The notes: generated by a model from the sequence alone, not told the origin. DNA of 64,000 bases from Sorangiineae bacterium NIC37A_2 (GCA_002085155.1 NASX01000017.1:8681-72680); one strand, 5' to 3'; counted from the first letter of the stretch, positions 1 to 8,595 are shown. Numbers and translations: made by a program.

Positions 1-1705
1 CCTGCCGATGAGCGTCGATGACGCCGTTTCCCTGCGCATCGCTTCGCTCCGGCCCGAAGAGCGGCGGGTCCTCGAACACGCCGCGGCAATGGGCAACGTG
101 TTTTGGCTCGGCGGTTTGGTCGCACTCGGGCGTATGGATCGAGAAGCGCCGGAGCTCTGGAACAAGCCTGATCCCGGCGACATTGCGCGCATCGAAGAGA
201 TCGTGGGTCGCCTCATCGAACGGGATCACATTCTGGCCCTCGAGGACGCGGTGTTCGCGGACGAGCGAGAGTTCGTCTTCCGGCATAACTTCGAGCGCGA
301 GAAGATCGTCGCGCTCACGGCCGCGGGCGCTGCTCGCAGGTATCACCAGACCATCGCCGATTGGCTCGCTCAGAAGACGACCGCGCGCTCTCGGGAAGAA
401 TACACGGCGATGCTCGCGACGCACCTCGAGAAGGCTGGCTCGCTCACGCGCGCAGCTTTCGCCCACCTCGACGCGGGTGACATCGCGCGTTCAAACTTCG
501 CGCTGCGCAAGGCGGTTCAGTATTACGAAAAGGGCCTCGAGCTCCTGAAGGATGATGACGCGCGGCGTCGCATCGACGCGCTCCACAACAAGGGCGACGT
601 CTTGATGCTGCTCGGCAACAACGACGACGCCATGGAGGCGTTTCGCCAGATGCGCGAGCTCGCCTACATGATGAATCTGCCGGCCAAAGGTGGCGCGGCG
701 CACAATCGAATCGGCCGCCTCTACCGGGATACAGGCTTTTTGGCGGAAGGCTCGCGGCACCTGTCGGCGGCGCTCGGTCTGTTCACCGCGGTCGGCGACT
801 TGCGCGGCGTGGCCGCCTGCCACGACGATATCGGGAAGCTGCTCTGGGTGCGCGGTGACTATGAAGATGCTCTCAAAGAGCTCACGCAGGCCCTCGCTAT
901 GCGCCAGGAGCTCGGTGACCGTCGTTCGATCGCGCTGTCCTTGAACAACATCGGCATGGTCTGGATGGATCATGGGCAGCCGGACGCAGCGCGCGAGGCT
1001 CTGGAGTCGGCGCTCAAAATCCGCCGCGAAATCAACGATCCGGTCGGCGTCGCCGAGAGCCTCAACACCCTGGGGGCGCTCAGCATCGACCAGAACCAGT
1101 TTGGCTCCGCGCTCGCCTACTTCCGCGAGGCGCATCAGGTCTCCGAGCAGATCGGCGAGCGAACTCGCATCGCGATTTGTCTCACGAACATCGGCGAGAC
1201 CCTGCAGCGGCTCGGAGAAGGCGAGGAGGCGATCCGGATCCTCGAGCAGGCAGTGAAGCTCTGCGAAGAGCTCGGCGACAAACTTCAGCTCGCAGAGGCG
1301 CGCCGCGGCCTCGCCAAGTCGTACCTTCTGAGCGGCGACTTAAGGAGCGCACGCCGCAACATTCGCTCCGCGGTCGAGCTGTTCGGCGAAGTGCGCAGCA
1401 AACCCCACCTCGCCATTGCCCTCCGCACCCTCGGCGAGGTCACGGGCGCCGGAGCCTGGGGCGGGCAGCACGAAGGTAAAGCCGTCGAATATTTCATGCG
1501 TTCGATCAGCATCGCCAAAGAGATCGGCAACGAGATCGAGGTCGCGCGCAGCTACCTCGCCTTCTCGAACTACGTGCTCGGTTCGGGCGGCTACGTGCAC
1601 AATGACGAGATCCGCCGCGAGGCGGCCAAGCTGCGTGAGATGGCGGGCGAGATCTTCGAGCGTCATCGCATCGCGCTGCTCGAGGGAGCGAAAGCGAAGA
1701 GTTGA
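1..1705 (+). CDS. TPR-repeat signalling protein, 5' truncated by the window edge
   Basis: The frame is open from the first bases of the window to a stop at 1705. The first ATG (position 8) lies inside a conserved-looking stretch (LRPEERRVLEHAAAMG) typical of the region after the AAA/NACHT-like ATPase of large myxobacterial signalling proteins, often Ser/Thr kinase-ATPase-TPR fusions. The true start is therefore probably outside the window. From about residue 160 to 480 the protein is a run of tetratricopeptide-type helices with repeated G-A-L/A-A-Y patterns, for example SLNNIGMVWMDHGQ and ESLNTLGALSIDQNQ. Such repeats mediate protein-protein contacts. No kinase or ATPase motif is visible in the part present, so its signal and partner cannot be read here. 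The next gene begins 53 bp downstream behind a strong Shine-Dalgarno, so co-transcription is possible. Confidence 0.75.
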   Translation, partial: LPMSVDDAVSLRIASLRPEERRVLEHAAAMGNVFWLGGLVALGRMDREAPELWNKPDPGDIARIEEIVGRLIERDHILALEDAVFADEREFVFRHNFEREKIVALTAAGAARRYHQTIADWLAQKTTARSREEYTAMLATHLEKAGSLTRAAFAHLDAGDIARSNFALRKAVQYYEKGLELLKDDDARRRIDALHNKGDVLMLLGNNDDAMEAFRQMRELAYMMNLPAKGGAAHNRIGRLYRDTGFLAEGSRHLSAALGLFTAVGDLRGVAACHDDIGKLLWVRGDYEDALKELTQALAMRQELGDRRSIALSLNNIGMVWMDHGQPDAAREALESALKIRREINDPVGVAESLNTLGALSIDQNQFGSALAYFREAHQVSEQIGERTRIAICLTNIGETLQRLGEGEEAIRILEQAVKLCEELGDKLQLAEARRGLAKSYLLSGDLRSARRNIRSAVELFGEVRSKPHLAIALRTLGEVTGAGAWGGQHEGKAVEYFMRSISIAKEIGNEIEVARSYLAFSNYVLGSGGYVHNDEIRREAAKLREMAGEIFERHRIALLEGAKAKS

Positions 1706-1758
1706 GGAGAGACGAGGGCGGCGCGCGCCGCTCGAGCGAATGTGGAGGTGAGTGAGAG

Positions 1759-3897
1759 ATGGATCGATTGCTGTCAGACTTGAGTCATCCCGATCATGCT
1801 TACGCCTTCGGTTGCATTGCCGCGGGAGGGCACGTCGACGGCGAGCATCTAGAAGTTCGCTTGCCAGGCAGGGGCGGAGCTTTCGTGCGGCTGCTCCGGG
1901 AGTCCCGGGGCGCTGAGTCCGAGGCTCGGGTGAGCCGCGAAGGGCGCGCGACGCGGGTCCGCTTGCCGCTCTCGCCTCTTCTCCGTGGATCCTTCGGAAA
2001 AGGGCAGGGAGCGCGGGTCTCGGCTCCTTTCCCTGCTCTCGATCGCAAGCTGTCGCTCGCGTTCTGCCGCGGCGTTTTCGACGTGGCGGGGACGATTCGT
2101 CACCCGGACGCAGTCGAGCTCGCGGTGCGCCTGGAGCGCCAGCCGGAAGCGCTTGAAAAAGGCGTTCTCGAGTGGCTCGGGACGCCGCCCTCCGAAGTGG
2201 ACGCCGCTGCCCTCACTTGGTTCGGAGCCGCCGCTCTCGACGTGCTCGGGTTCCTCTACGACGGGCTCTCGTCGGAGGCAGCCAATGGCCACCATGCGCG
2301 CGATTTTGCGCTCGCTCGCAAGAAGAACCTGAAGCGCTACGCGGCCTGGTGCCGCAAGGTGCAATACTTCGCGCACACCCTCGAGCGGCCCCAGAGGGTC
2401 TACGTCCAGAGAGTCCACCCGGATGCCATCATGCCCGGCAAGGGTCGCGTCTCCGACTCCGGCTACGACCTGACTGTCGTGCACAAGGTGAAGAGCTTTG
2501 GGCCGACGATCCTTTACGGCACGGGCATCAGCCTCGAGCCGCCCCAGGGCTGGTACTTCGACGTGGTCGCGCGCAGCTCCATCATCAAGCTGGGCTACAT
2601 GATCTCGAACAGCGTCGGCATCATCGATCGCGCCTACCGCGGAGAGATCATGGTGCCGCTCGTGAAGATCGATCCGGACGCGCCCGAGCTTGTCTTGCCC
2701 GCCCGCATCGCTCAGCTCATCCCGCGCCCCATCGTGCACTTCCCCTTCGTCGAGACCAAGGAGCTCGGCGCGACCCATCGCGGGGCCGGCGGCTTCGGCT
2801 CGACGGGGGGATTTCTTTTTTGGGGTCGCCGGCCCGAGCTGTCGCGGGGGAGCTCGGGCGGCGAGTGCGCGGGGGAGCCCGGCTCAGACGCCCGCGATGG
2901 TCGTCGGGTTCTTGAGCGGGGGATGCTCCGGCCGACGAACGACCGGCTTTCGGTTCCAGAACGCGAGGAAGGACTCCTTCGTGAGCGGACGGCTGTAGGC
3001 GTAGAGCATCAAGCCGCAGAAGAGGAAGAAGATGTAGCTCTGGGCCGTGAAGTTATCGTCGACGTAGTAGAAGCCGGAGAGCCCCACGTCTGCGTAACCG
3101 ATGTCCCTGCCGAGCAAGACCACACTCGCCGTCGCGGTCGCGAGCAGCAAGATGCCGATCGGCTTTCTCACTTTCGTGAGCGTGCCGGCGATGATGAACA
3201 TCGAGTAGTAGTAACAAGTCAGATCGGTCAGGCAGAGAACGAGCGGCAGGCTGAGCGCAGGAGCCATCCAGAGCAGCTTCGAGCGATGCAGAGCCCAGCC
3301 GATCCAGAGCAAGAAGGTCGCGAAGATCCCGTATTGGATGAACTTGCGCTCGTCCTTGCGCTGGTTGCGCCCGTCTTTCCACTTCTGGAACGCGTCATCG
3401 AGGTTATTGTCTCGCGTGAAGCGCATCCGCCCTTCCCAGGTATGGGAGAGGATGGTCGGGAGCCCCATGTGGTTGGTCAGAGGGGTGCGCTTGTGGACGC
3501 CGATGTGATGGGAGAAATCCTTCCAGGCCTGCACGCCGCCGCCGCCCGCGATGGAGAGCGGGACGAGCACGGAGAGGGCGACGAAGGCGCCGGCGATCAG
3601 ACGGCGGTGGTCCGGGTGGAGATAGGAGAGCAAGCCCCTGTCACCTGGCGCGGCCGGTCGACCCCGGAGCCGCTGGATCAGGAAGATGAGCACCATCATC
3701 GCCCAGCCTCCGAACAGGGCGCCGGGGAAGATGCGCAGCAGCGCCGACCACATGAGCGCGCCTCCCGCCCAGAAGGGCTTCTTTTTCCGCGCCAAACAGA
3801 CCGAGAGCACCAGCAGGAACACCCAGTCCTGGCGCAAGAAGGCGCCACCGGTCCAATAGAAGTTCGCCGCAGCGTTGCAGCCCCAGAAGATCGCTGA
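1759..3897 (+). CDS. dut: dUTPase with degenerate LAGLIDADG-like N-terminal domain; frame runs on past the domain
   Basis: The start has a near-perfect Shine-Dalgarno (GGAGGTGA, 7 nt before the ATG). Residues 233-350 carry all five trimeric dUTPase motifs: DSGYDLT (233-239), ARSS (271-274), GIIDRAYRGEI (287-297), RIAQLI (316-321) and RGAGGFGSTG (341-350). The enzyme should hydrolyse dUTP to dUMP and pyrophosphate, sparing DNA from uracil and feeding dTMP synthesis. Residues 13-170 are extra. They look like two LAGLIDADG-type half-repeats (AYAFGCIAAGGHV at 14-26 and AFCRGVFDVAGTI at 101-113), but the acidic catalytic position is Gly in the first and Ala in the second. The supported protein ends near base 2810. 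The frame nevertheless stays open to 3897, antisense to the next gene, with no stop in any frame until 2915. A lost stop, a frameshift or a sequence error is likely, so the true 3' end is uncertain. Confidence 0.7.
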   Translation: MDRLLSDLSHPDHAYAFGCIAAGGHVDGEHLEVRLPGRGGAFVRLLRESRGAESEARVSREGRATRVRLPLSPLLRGSFGKGQGARVSAPFPALDRKLSLAFCRGVFDVAGTIRHPDAVELAVRLERQPEALEKGVLEWLGTPPSEVDAAALTWFGAAALDVLGFLYDGLSSEAANGHHARDFALARKKNLKRYAAWCRKVQYFAHTLERPQRVYVQRVHPDAIMPGKGRVSDSGYDLTVVHKVKSFGPTILYGTGISLEPPQGWYFDVVARSSIIKLGYMISNSVGIIDRAYRGEIMVPLVKIDPDAPELVLPARIAQLIPRPIVHFPFVETKELGATHRGAGGFGSTGGFLFWGRRPELSRGSSGGECAGEPGSDARDGRRVLERGMLRPTNDRLSVPEREEGLLRERTAVGVEHQAAEEEEDVALGREVIVDVVEAGEPHVCVTDVPAEQDHTRRRGREQQDADRLSHFRERAGDDEHRVVVTSQIGQAENERQAERRSHPEQLRAMQSPADPEQEGREDPVLDELALVLALVAPVFPLLERVIEVIVSREAHPPFPGMGEDGREPHVVGQRGALVDADVMGEILPGLHAAAARDGERDEHGEGDEGAGDQTAVVRVEIGEQAPVTWRGRSTPEPLDQEDEHHHRPASEQGAGEDAQQRRPHERASRPEGLLFPRQTDREHQQEHPVLAQEGATGPIEVRRSVAAPEDR
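2832..2859. terminator. 9-bp perfect hairpin between convergent genes
   Basis: GCCCGAGCT (2832-2840) pairs with AGCTCGGGC (2851-2859) around a 10-nt loop. It lies just after the last dUTPase motif and 24 bp before the stop of the opposing membrane-protein gene, the usual place for a terminator between converging genes. There is no T-run on the proper side, so intrinsic termination is unproven. Confidence 0.35.
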
Positions 3898-4740
3898 GAC
3901 AGCTCCCGCTCGATATCCAAACGCCCACCAGATGAGCACGGTCATGCCGATCTGCAGTACGACGTCGATCGCCGCGAGGGCTTTGAAGAAGCTGTCGCTG
4001 GCCGGGGCGATACTGGCGATCGCCTTTCCGGTCATCGTCCAAACGGGCGGCGGGTTATAGCCGTGGTCCTGCTGCATCCGCTCCCAGTAGGACCCGCGCG
4101 CAGAATTGTAGAACCAGTCGATGTCCTTGCGGAACGCTTCCCACCGCTCGGGCGTGAAGTGTTTCTTGCATATCTCAGGCTCTTTGAGGATGTAAGTGTC
4201 CTCGACCTTCTTGATCAGGTTGACGCGCAGATCGCGGAACTCGCGCTTGGCGACCTGAGCTTTGCGGCCGTTGTCGACCTCAGCGATCAGGGTGCACTCA
4301 TAGAGGCGCTGGTAGCCGATCTCGTCGAAGTACTTCGAGCCGAGGTAATAGTGGTAGAGCTCGTGCCGGTGGTAATACTCGCTGTAGCGGGTGTTGGGGT
4401 TCCCGAAGTCGAAGTAGGCACCGAAGGCGAGCACCGTAAACAGAAGTGCGACGCGCTTCTTCGTCCGTTCGCGCACCGGCTCGCCCATGCGGCGGGCGCG
4501 CACCTCGTAGATCAGGAACAGAGCGCCGAGCACGCACAGCGCAACGCGCAGCCCGAACATGATGCCCGTCCAGACCGGCTTCTGGAACGGTTTGGTATCC
4601 CAGATCCTCTTGCCCGCCGCGGCGAGCAGGTCGGCCCCTTGGTAAACGGATTCGGCGGCTGAAGCGACCATCGCGGGGAAGTCGACGGCACTCGAGCCAA
4701 CGCTCGCGAGGGACGAATGGATCACTGAGAGGAGAGACAT
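2884..4740 (-). CDS. Polytopic membrane protein, GT-C glycosyltransferase-like
   Basis: This is a protein of about 618 residues with some ten hydrophobic segments. A longer open frame begins at 4863, but its first 41 codons look non-coding and the ATG at 4740 (MSLLSVIHSS) opens a plausible N-terminus. A large extra-membrane loop follows the first membrane segments (YHRHELYHYYLGSKYF, then a charged stretch), after which come the remaining helices, including SALLRIFPGALFGGWAMM. This arrangement resembles DUF2029/GT87 mannosyltransferase-like proteins that use polyprenyl-phosphate sugars, but I see no diagnostic catalytic motif. The function is therefore inference only. It stands alone on the minus strand, converging on the dUTPase gene. 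Confidence 0.6.
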   Translation of the reverse strand: MSLLSVIHSSLASVGSSAVDFPAMVASAAESVYQGADLLAAAGKRIWDTKPFQKPVWTGIMFGLRVALCVLGALFLIYEVRARRMGEPVRERTKKRVALLFTVLAFGAYFDFGNPNTRYSEYYHRHELYHYYLGSKYFDEIGYQRLYECTLIAEVDNGRKAQVAKREFRDLRVNLIKKVEDTYILKEPEICKKHFTPERWEAFRKDIDWFYNSARGSYWERMQQDHGYNPPPVWTMTGKAIASIAPASDSFFKALAAIDVVLQIGMTVLIWWAFGYRAGAVSAIFWGCNAAANFYWTGGAFLRQDWVFLLVLSVCLARKKKPFWAGGALMWSALLRIFPGALFGGWAMMVLIFLIQRLRGRPAAPGDRGLLSYLHPDHRRLIAGAFVALSVLVPLSIAGGGGVQAWKDFSHHIGVHKRTPLTNHMGLPTILSHTWEGRMRFTRDNNLDDAFQKWKDGRNQRKDERKFIQYGIFATFLLWIGWALHRSKLLWMAPALSLPLVLCLTDLTCYYYSMFIIAGTLTKVRKPIGILLLATATASVVLLGRDIGYADVGLSGFYYVDDNFTAQSYIFFLFCGLMLYAYSRPLTKESFLAFWNRKPVVRRPEHPPLKNPTTIAGV

Positions 4741-4887
4741 AAGAGATCGACCCGAAATGGGGTGCCCGAGGCTAGGGAACAATGTCCAATCGGTCCAGGT
4801 ACCGAAGGCGAGGACGGGTGAAGGCTCGGTCGAGCTCAGGGGGAGGTGATGGACCGGGGCCAAAGACGCCCGAGGGGCAAGGTCGAC

Positions 4888-4926
4888 AAAACAGAAAACG
4901 CCCCGAGCCCGAGTGGCCCGAGGCGT
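4888..4926 (-). terminator. Rho-independent terminator for the small basic-protein gene
   Basis: Read on the minus strand, a GC-rich hairpin (arms at about 4914-4926 and 4898-4910, with one or two G-T or mismatched positions) is followed by TTTTCTGTTTT. It lies about 55 bp past the stop of the 54-codon gene at 4982-5146. Confidence 0.6.
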
Positions 4927-4981
4927 CTCTCGAAGGAAGGGGGGATGAGCTCGCGCTCGGTCCCGGACGCTTCGCTTCGGC

Positions 4982-5146
4982 TCAGCCCTGCTGCGCTTCG
5001 CCTTCGGTCGAGGTTCCCGCCTTGCGGTCGAGAGCTTCCTGGAGGCCGATGCGTGCGCGCTTGCGGCGGCTCAGGTACTTGCCCTTGCGGTCCTTGGAGA
5101 GGGATTCGTGACGGAGGCGGACATTCCAGACTGCGTAGTTCGACAT
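4982..5146 (-). CDS. 54-residue basic protein, unrecognised
   Basis: An ATG at 5146 opens a 54-codon frame ending in TGA at 4982. The protein begins MSNYAVWNVRLRHES, continues with a strongly basic segment (KDRKGKYLSRRKRARIG, residues 18-34) and ends in an acidic/Gln tail. The sequence just upstream of the ATG is purine-rich (AAAGAGAAAAG). A clear intrinsic terminator follows. The basic core would suit an RNA- or ribosome-binding protein, and the aromatic, Arg-rich start does not look random. I do not recognise the family. It lies in the same orientation as valS but about 280 bp beyond it, so it probably has its own promoter. Confidence 0.6.
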   Translation of the reverse strand: MSNYAVWNVRLRHESLSKDRKGKYLSRRKRARIGLQEALDRKAGTSTEGEAQQG

Positions 5147-5359
5147 GCTTTTCTCTTTCGCGTGCGAGGGATTCGAAGGCGCGGTGGACGCGGTGCTTCA
5201 GAGTCGTCCGCGAGCCGAAAATTGAGGCGGGTGCTTAGCGCTCTCTCGGGCCCGTCGCAAGCGACTTCATGATGTCCGAGGCGAGGGGAGGCGGGAATTG
5301 TGGTGGGAGGAGGGGAGGGGACCTTTCGGGGGCCCCGGTTCACGCCTCTCGGGAGGGCT

Positions 5360-5389
5360 CCCAGGCGAGGTGAGGAGACCCCGCCTGGG
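5360..5389. terminator. 8-bp inverted repeat downstream of valS
   Basis: CCCAGGCG (5360-5367) pairs with CGCCTGGG (5382-5389) across a 14-nt loop, about 40 bp past the valS stop. No U-tract follows on the minus strand, so it is only a candidate terminator or transcript end. Confidence 0.3.
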
Positions 5390-5426
5390 CTCGGCCAAAA
5401 TCCGTGCTCGGCCGTGACTAGAGGGC

Positions 5427-8090
5427 TCAGGCCTTGGGCGCGAACTCGATCTTTTCAACGACAAAGGTCCCCTCGGGAACTTCGTCGCTCGCGCTGAGCT
5501 CCGAGCTGGTCACGCGGGCGGCTTCGAGGGCCGAGGCCATGACCGCCTGCGCTCGTTCGAGGGTCTTTGCGCTGGCCCGGAGCGTCAAGGCGGAGACGAC
5601 GCGGCCCGCTGAGACCTGGTGATCCGCTTTGGCTTTGTTGATGGACGAGAAGGCGGCCACACAAAGGGCAAATGCGTCGGGTTCGCTCGGCGGAGGCGCG
5701 TCGATTTCGTTGGCGCTCGGCCAGGGCGCGCGGTGGATCGTCTTTTGGCCCGTCTCCTCTGCGAACACCCAGGACCAGATTTCCTCCGTGATGTAGGGGA
5801 GCGTCGGGGCGAGCAAACGCAAAAGGACCGAGAGGCCGAGGCGGAGCGTCGTGACGGCGGAGTTCCGCTCTTCGGCCGGATATTGGACGCTGCCGGGGAC
5901 GTCGGACTGCCAGGCGCGGGGCTTCGAGAGCTCGAGATAGGTGTCGGTGAACTGCGTCCAGAAGAAAGTTTCGGTCTCCTGGAGCGCTTGGGCATAGTGG
6001 AAGTTCGCCTGGAGCTCGGTGACGCGCTCGACGAGCGAGCGCAGCTCGGCGAGGAAGGCGCGATCGAGCTCGTTTTTGATCGGGCCCTTTTCGCCAGCGT
6101 GGGAGAGCACGAACTTCGCTGCGTTCCAAAGTTTTGTTGTCAGGCGGCGCCCGATCTTGAACACCTGGGGATCGAAGGCGGTGTCCGCGCCGAGTCGCGC
6201 GCTCGCGGCCCAGTAGCGCACAGCGTCGACGCCGTGTTCGTCGAACAGGTGCATCGGGGTGACCACGTTGCCCTGACTCTTTGACATCTTCTTGCGGTCC
6301 GGATCGAGGATCCAGCCGCTGATCACGATGTTCTTCCAAGGCACCGTGCCCGAATGGAGCATGGCCTTGGCGATCGTATAAAAAGCCCAGGTTCGGATGA
6401 TCTCGTGGCTCTGGGGCCGGATGTCGGCGGGGAAGAGCTTCTTATGACGCTCCTCATCGAGCCCCCAGTGGGAGCCGATTTGGGGCGTGAGGGAGCTGGT
6501 GAACCAGGTGTCGAAGATGTCGGTCTCGCCGACGAATCCCCCCGGCTGACCGCGCTGGGACTCATCATAGCCAGGCGGAGCGTCCGCCATGGGATCGACG
6601 GGCAGGGAAGCTTCGTCGGGCAGGATCGGATTTTCCCAATCGACGGCGCCTTCTTTTGAGAGCGGGAACCAGACCGGAATCGGCACGCCGAAGTAGCGCT
6701 GGCGAGACACACACCAATCGATGCTGAGGTTCTGGGTCCAGTCGCGGTAGCGCGCGTGCATGAACTCCGGGTGCCAGGCGATCTCTTCGCCCTTCTTGAG
6801 AAGGTTCTCCTTCTCCTGCACCAAACGCACGAACCACTGACGCGTCGAAAGGAACTCGAGGGGGCGCTCGCCTTTTTCGAAGTATTTGACGGCTTGTTCG
6901 ACGGGGATCGGATCGCGCACGAGGGGCGCTCTTTGGTGTGTGGCGCCGCCCGCCGGATCGCGGAGCAGGTTCACGATGGCTTCGCGGGCCTGGGTGACGC
7001 TCTTGCCAACGAGGGCGCTGTAGAACTCCTGAGCCGCCTTCGGGTTTTCGCTCGGGAAGCCGGCGCTGCCGAACTCGATGGGCTCAAGGCGGCCGCTCTT
7101 GCCGATGATCTGGCGCGAGGGGAGCTTCTCCTGACGCCACCAGAGAACGTCGGTCTGGTCACCGAAGGTGCAGACCATGAGGATACCGCTGCCCTTTTCG
7201 GGGTCGGCGAGCTCGCTCGGGAAGATCGGGACAGGCGCACGGAACAGAGGCGTAATCGCCAGCTTGCCGAACAGGTGCTGATAGCGGGCGTCACTCGGAT
7301 GCGCCGTCACGCCCACGCAGGCGGGCAGGAGCTCGGGGCGGGTGGTCGCGATGGTGAAGGTCTCGTCGGAGCCTTGGACGCCGAACTCGATGTGATGGAA
7401 ATGGCCCTGTTTGGGGCGATCGTGGACCTCCGCTTGGGCGACGGCGGTCTGGAAATCAACGTCCCACATGGTCGGGGCGACCGACTGGTAAGCGTAGCCC
7501 TTCTTATAAAGATCGAGGAACGAGAGCTGCGCCTGTTTACGGGAGCGCGCGTTGATCGTCTCGTAGGTTTGGCGCCAGTCAACGGAGAGGCCGAGGCGCT
7601 GGAAGAGCTGTTCGAAGGCCTTTTCGTCGACGCGGGTGAGCTGCTCACAAAGCTCAATGAAGTTCTGACGACCGACCAGGCGCGGGCGCTCCTTTTTTTT
7701 GTCGCCGGTGGCTTCTGTCAGCTTCAGGTCCGGGATGTACTTCTCGGTCGGCTCGCAGCGGACGTTGAAATAGTTTTGGACGCGGCGCTCCGTGGGGAGA
7801 CCGTTGTCGTCCCAGCCCATCGGGTAAAAGACGTTCTTTCCCGTCATGCGCTGGAAGCGGGCGATCACGTCGGCGTGCGTATAAGAAAAGACATGTCCGA
7901 CGTGGAGCGAGCCGCTCACGGTCGGAGGAGGCGTGTCGACCACGAAGTTGTCCTCGCGGGGGCGCGAGGGGTCGTAGTGATAGGTGCCCGTGGTTTGCCA
8001 CACTTCGTTCCAGCGCTTCTCGGCTTCCTGGGATTCGAAATGCTTCGGGAGGGCACTCGGGTCGACGGTCTTGAACGGGGTCTGGGTCAT
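5427..8090 (-). CDS. valS: Valyl-tRNA synthetase (archaeal/actinobacterial-like form)
   Basis: This class I aminoacyl-tRNA synthetase of about 887 residues attaches valine to tRNA-Val in the cytoplasm. The HIGH-type motif is HVGH in TVSGSLHVGHVFSYTHAD near residue 60, and the KMSKS motif is intact in DRKKMSKSQGN. WDDNGLPTERRVQ and the following text match the form I associate with Actinobacteria and, more broadly, archaea-like ValRS rather than the E. coli form. An editing (CP1) domain lies between the motifs (TIATTRPELLPACVGV), with an anticodon-binding helical domain after KMSKS. The frame is open from 8198, but the ATG at 8090 (MTQTPFKTVDP) is preceded by a purine-rich stretch and fits the family N-terminus. 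There is no sign of a T-box leader upstream. Confidence 0.95.
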   Translation of the reverse strand: MTQTPFKTVDPSALPKHFESQEAEKRWNEVWQTTGTYHYDPSRPREDNFVVDTPPPTVSGSLHVGHVFSYTHADVIARFQRMTGKNVFYPMGWDDNGLPTERRVQNYFNVRCEPTEKYIPDLKLTEATGDKKKERPRLVGRQNFIELCEQLTRVDEKAFEQLFQRLGLSVDWRQTYETINARSRKQAQLSFLDLYKKGYAYQSVAPTMWDVDFQTAVAQAEVHDRPKQGHFHHIEFGVQGSDETFTIATTRPELLPACVGVTAHPSDARYQHLFGKLAITPLFRAPVPIFPSELADPEKGSGILMVCTFGDQTDVLWWRQEKLPSRQIIGKSGRLEPIEFGSAGFPSENPKAAQEFYSALVGKSVTQAREAIVNLLRDPAGGATHQRAPLVRDPIPVEQAVKYFEKGERPLEFLSTRQWFVRLVQEKENLLKKGEEIAWHPEFMHARYRDWTQNLSIDWCVSRQRYFGVPIPVWFPLSKEGAVDWENPILPDEASLPVDPMADAPPGYDESQRGQPGGFVGETDIFDTWFTSSLTPQIGSHWGLDEERHKKLFPADIRPQSHEIIRTWAFYTIAKAMLHSGTVPWKNIVISGWILDPDRKKMSKSQGNVVTPMHLFDEHGVDAVRYWAASARLGADTAFDPQVFKIGRRLTTKLWNAAKFVLSHAGEKGPIKNELDRAFLAELRSLVERVTELQANFHYAQALQETETFFWTQFTDTYLELSKPRAWQSDVPGSVQYPAEERNSAVTTLRLGLSVLLRLLAPTLPYITEEIWSWVFAEETGQKTIHRAPWPSANEIDAPPPSEPDAFALCVAAFSSINKAKADHQVSAGRVVSALTLRASAKTLERAQAVMASALEAARVTSSELSASDEVPEGTFVVEKIEFAPKA

Positions 8091-8329
8091 TTTCTTTTCG
8101 AGCCGATCTCTTTCTGATCTGTTCGGACGCGGAGTCCTCCCCAAATTCGGGCCGACTTTCAACCGCTCTTGGTGCAGAACTCGCCGAGGCGCGGGCACCT
8201 CAAGAGAGGTCGCGTCTCAGTTGAGCTTTGGTGAGGGACTCTTCAGCGCTCGCCCACGCGTAAAGTAATGCGTTCTGCGCGCCCCATCGGAAGAAAATGA
8301 ACTTCGTGTGCGGATCCGTGAAATCACTC

Positions 8330-8357
8330 TTGATTAGGGAATGTCGCATGCTAAACA
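8330..8357 (+). promoter_or_regulatory. Candidate sigma-70 promoter for tRNA-Asp
   Basis: TTGATT at 8330-8335 is followed 16 bp later by TAAACA at 8352-8357, itself preceded by TGC like an extended -10. It lies about 105 bp before the tRNA. Fit to consensus is moderate, so this is tentative. Confidence 0.3.
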
Positions 8358-8441
8358 CGCGCTCCCTGAACGAGACAGGGCTTCGGCCCCGCCCCGCCAG
8401 GGAGCGTCGAAAAAGCTCGAAAGAGTGTTTCGTCGAAAATA

Positions 8442-8460
8442 GTCTCGGCCGAGCCGAGAC
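8442..8460. other. Perfect 8-bp hairpin abutting the tRNA-Asp 5' end
   Basis: GTCTCGGC (8442-8449), loop CGA, GCCGAGAC (8453-8460). It ends 2 nt before the mature tRNA 5' end. It could be a stem in the pre-tRNA leader. Confidence 0.4.
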
Positions 8461-8462
8461 AC

Positions 8463-8539
<77 letters not shown>

Positions 8540-8595
8540 TTTTGTGGGGGACCATTGGGGACAGCCCACTTGTGGGGGCCACTTTGGACAGAAGC

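Larger units (their letters stand above)
8091..8462. other. Intergenic region between divergent valS and tRNA-Asp
   Basis: No convincing gene lies here. It must hold the valS promoter (minus) and the tRNA-Asp promoter (plus). It contains a 9-bp inverted repeat with a long loop (8360-8368 with 8398-8406) and a compact perfect hairpin right against the tRNA (8442-8460). A candidate promoter for the tRNA is listed separately. Confidence 0.5.

Noticed and set aside
6756-8117. 453-codon plus-strand frame across valS
   Set aside because: Mirror of a highly biased GC-rich coding strand. valS is certain here.
8091-8462. T-box leader for valS
   Set aside because: No T-box consensus or antiterminator/terminator pair could be recognised on the minus strand.
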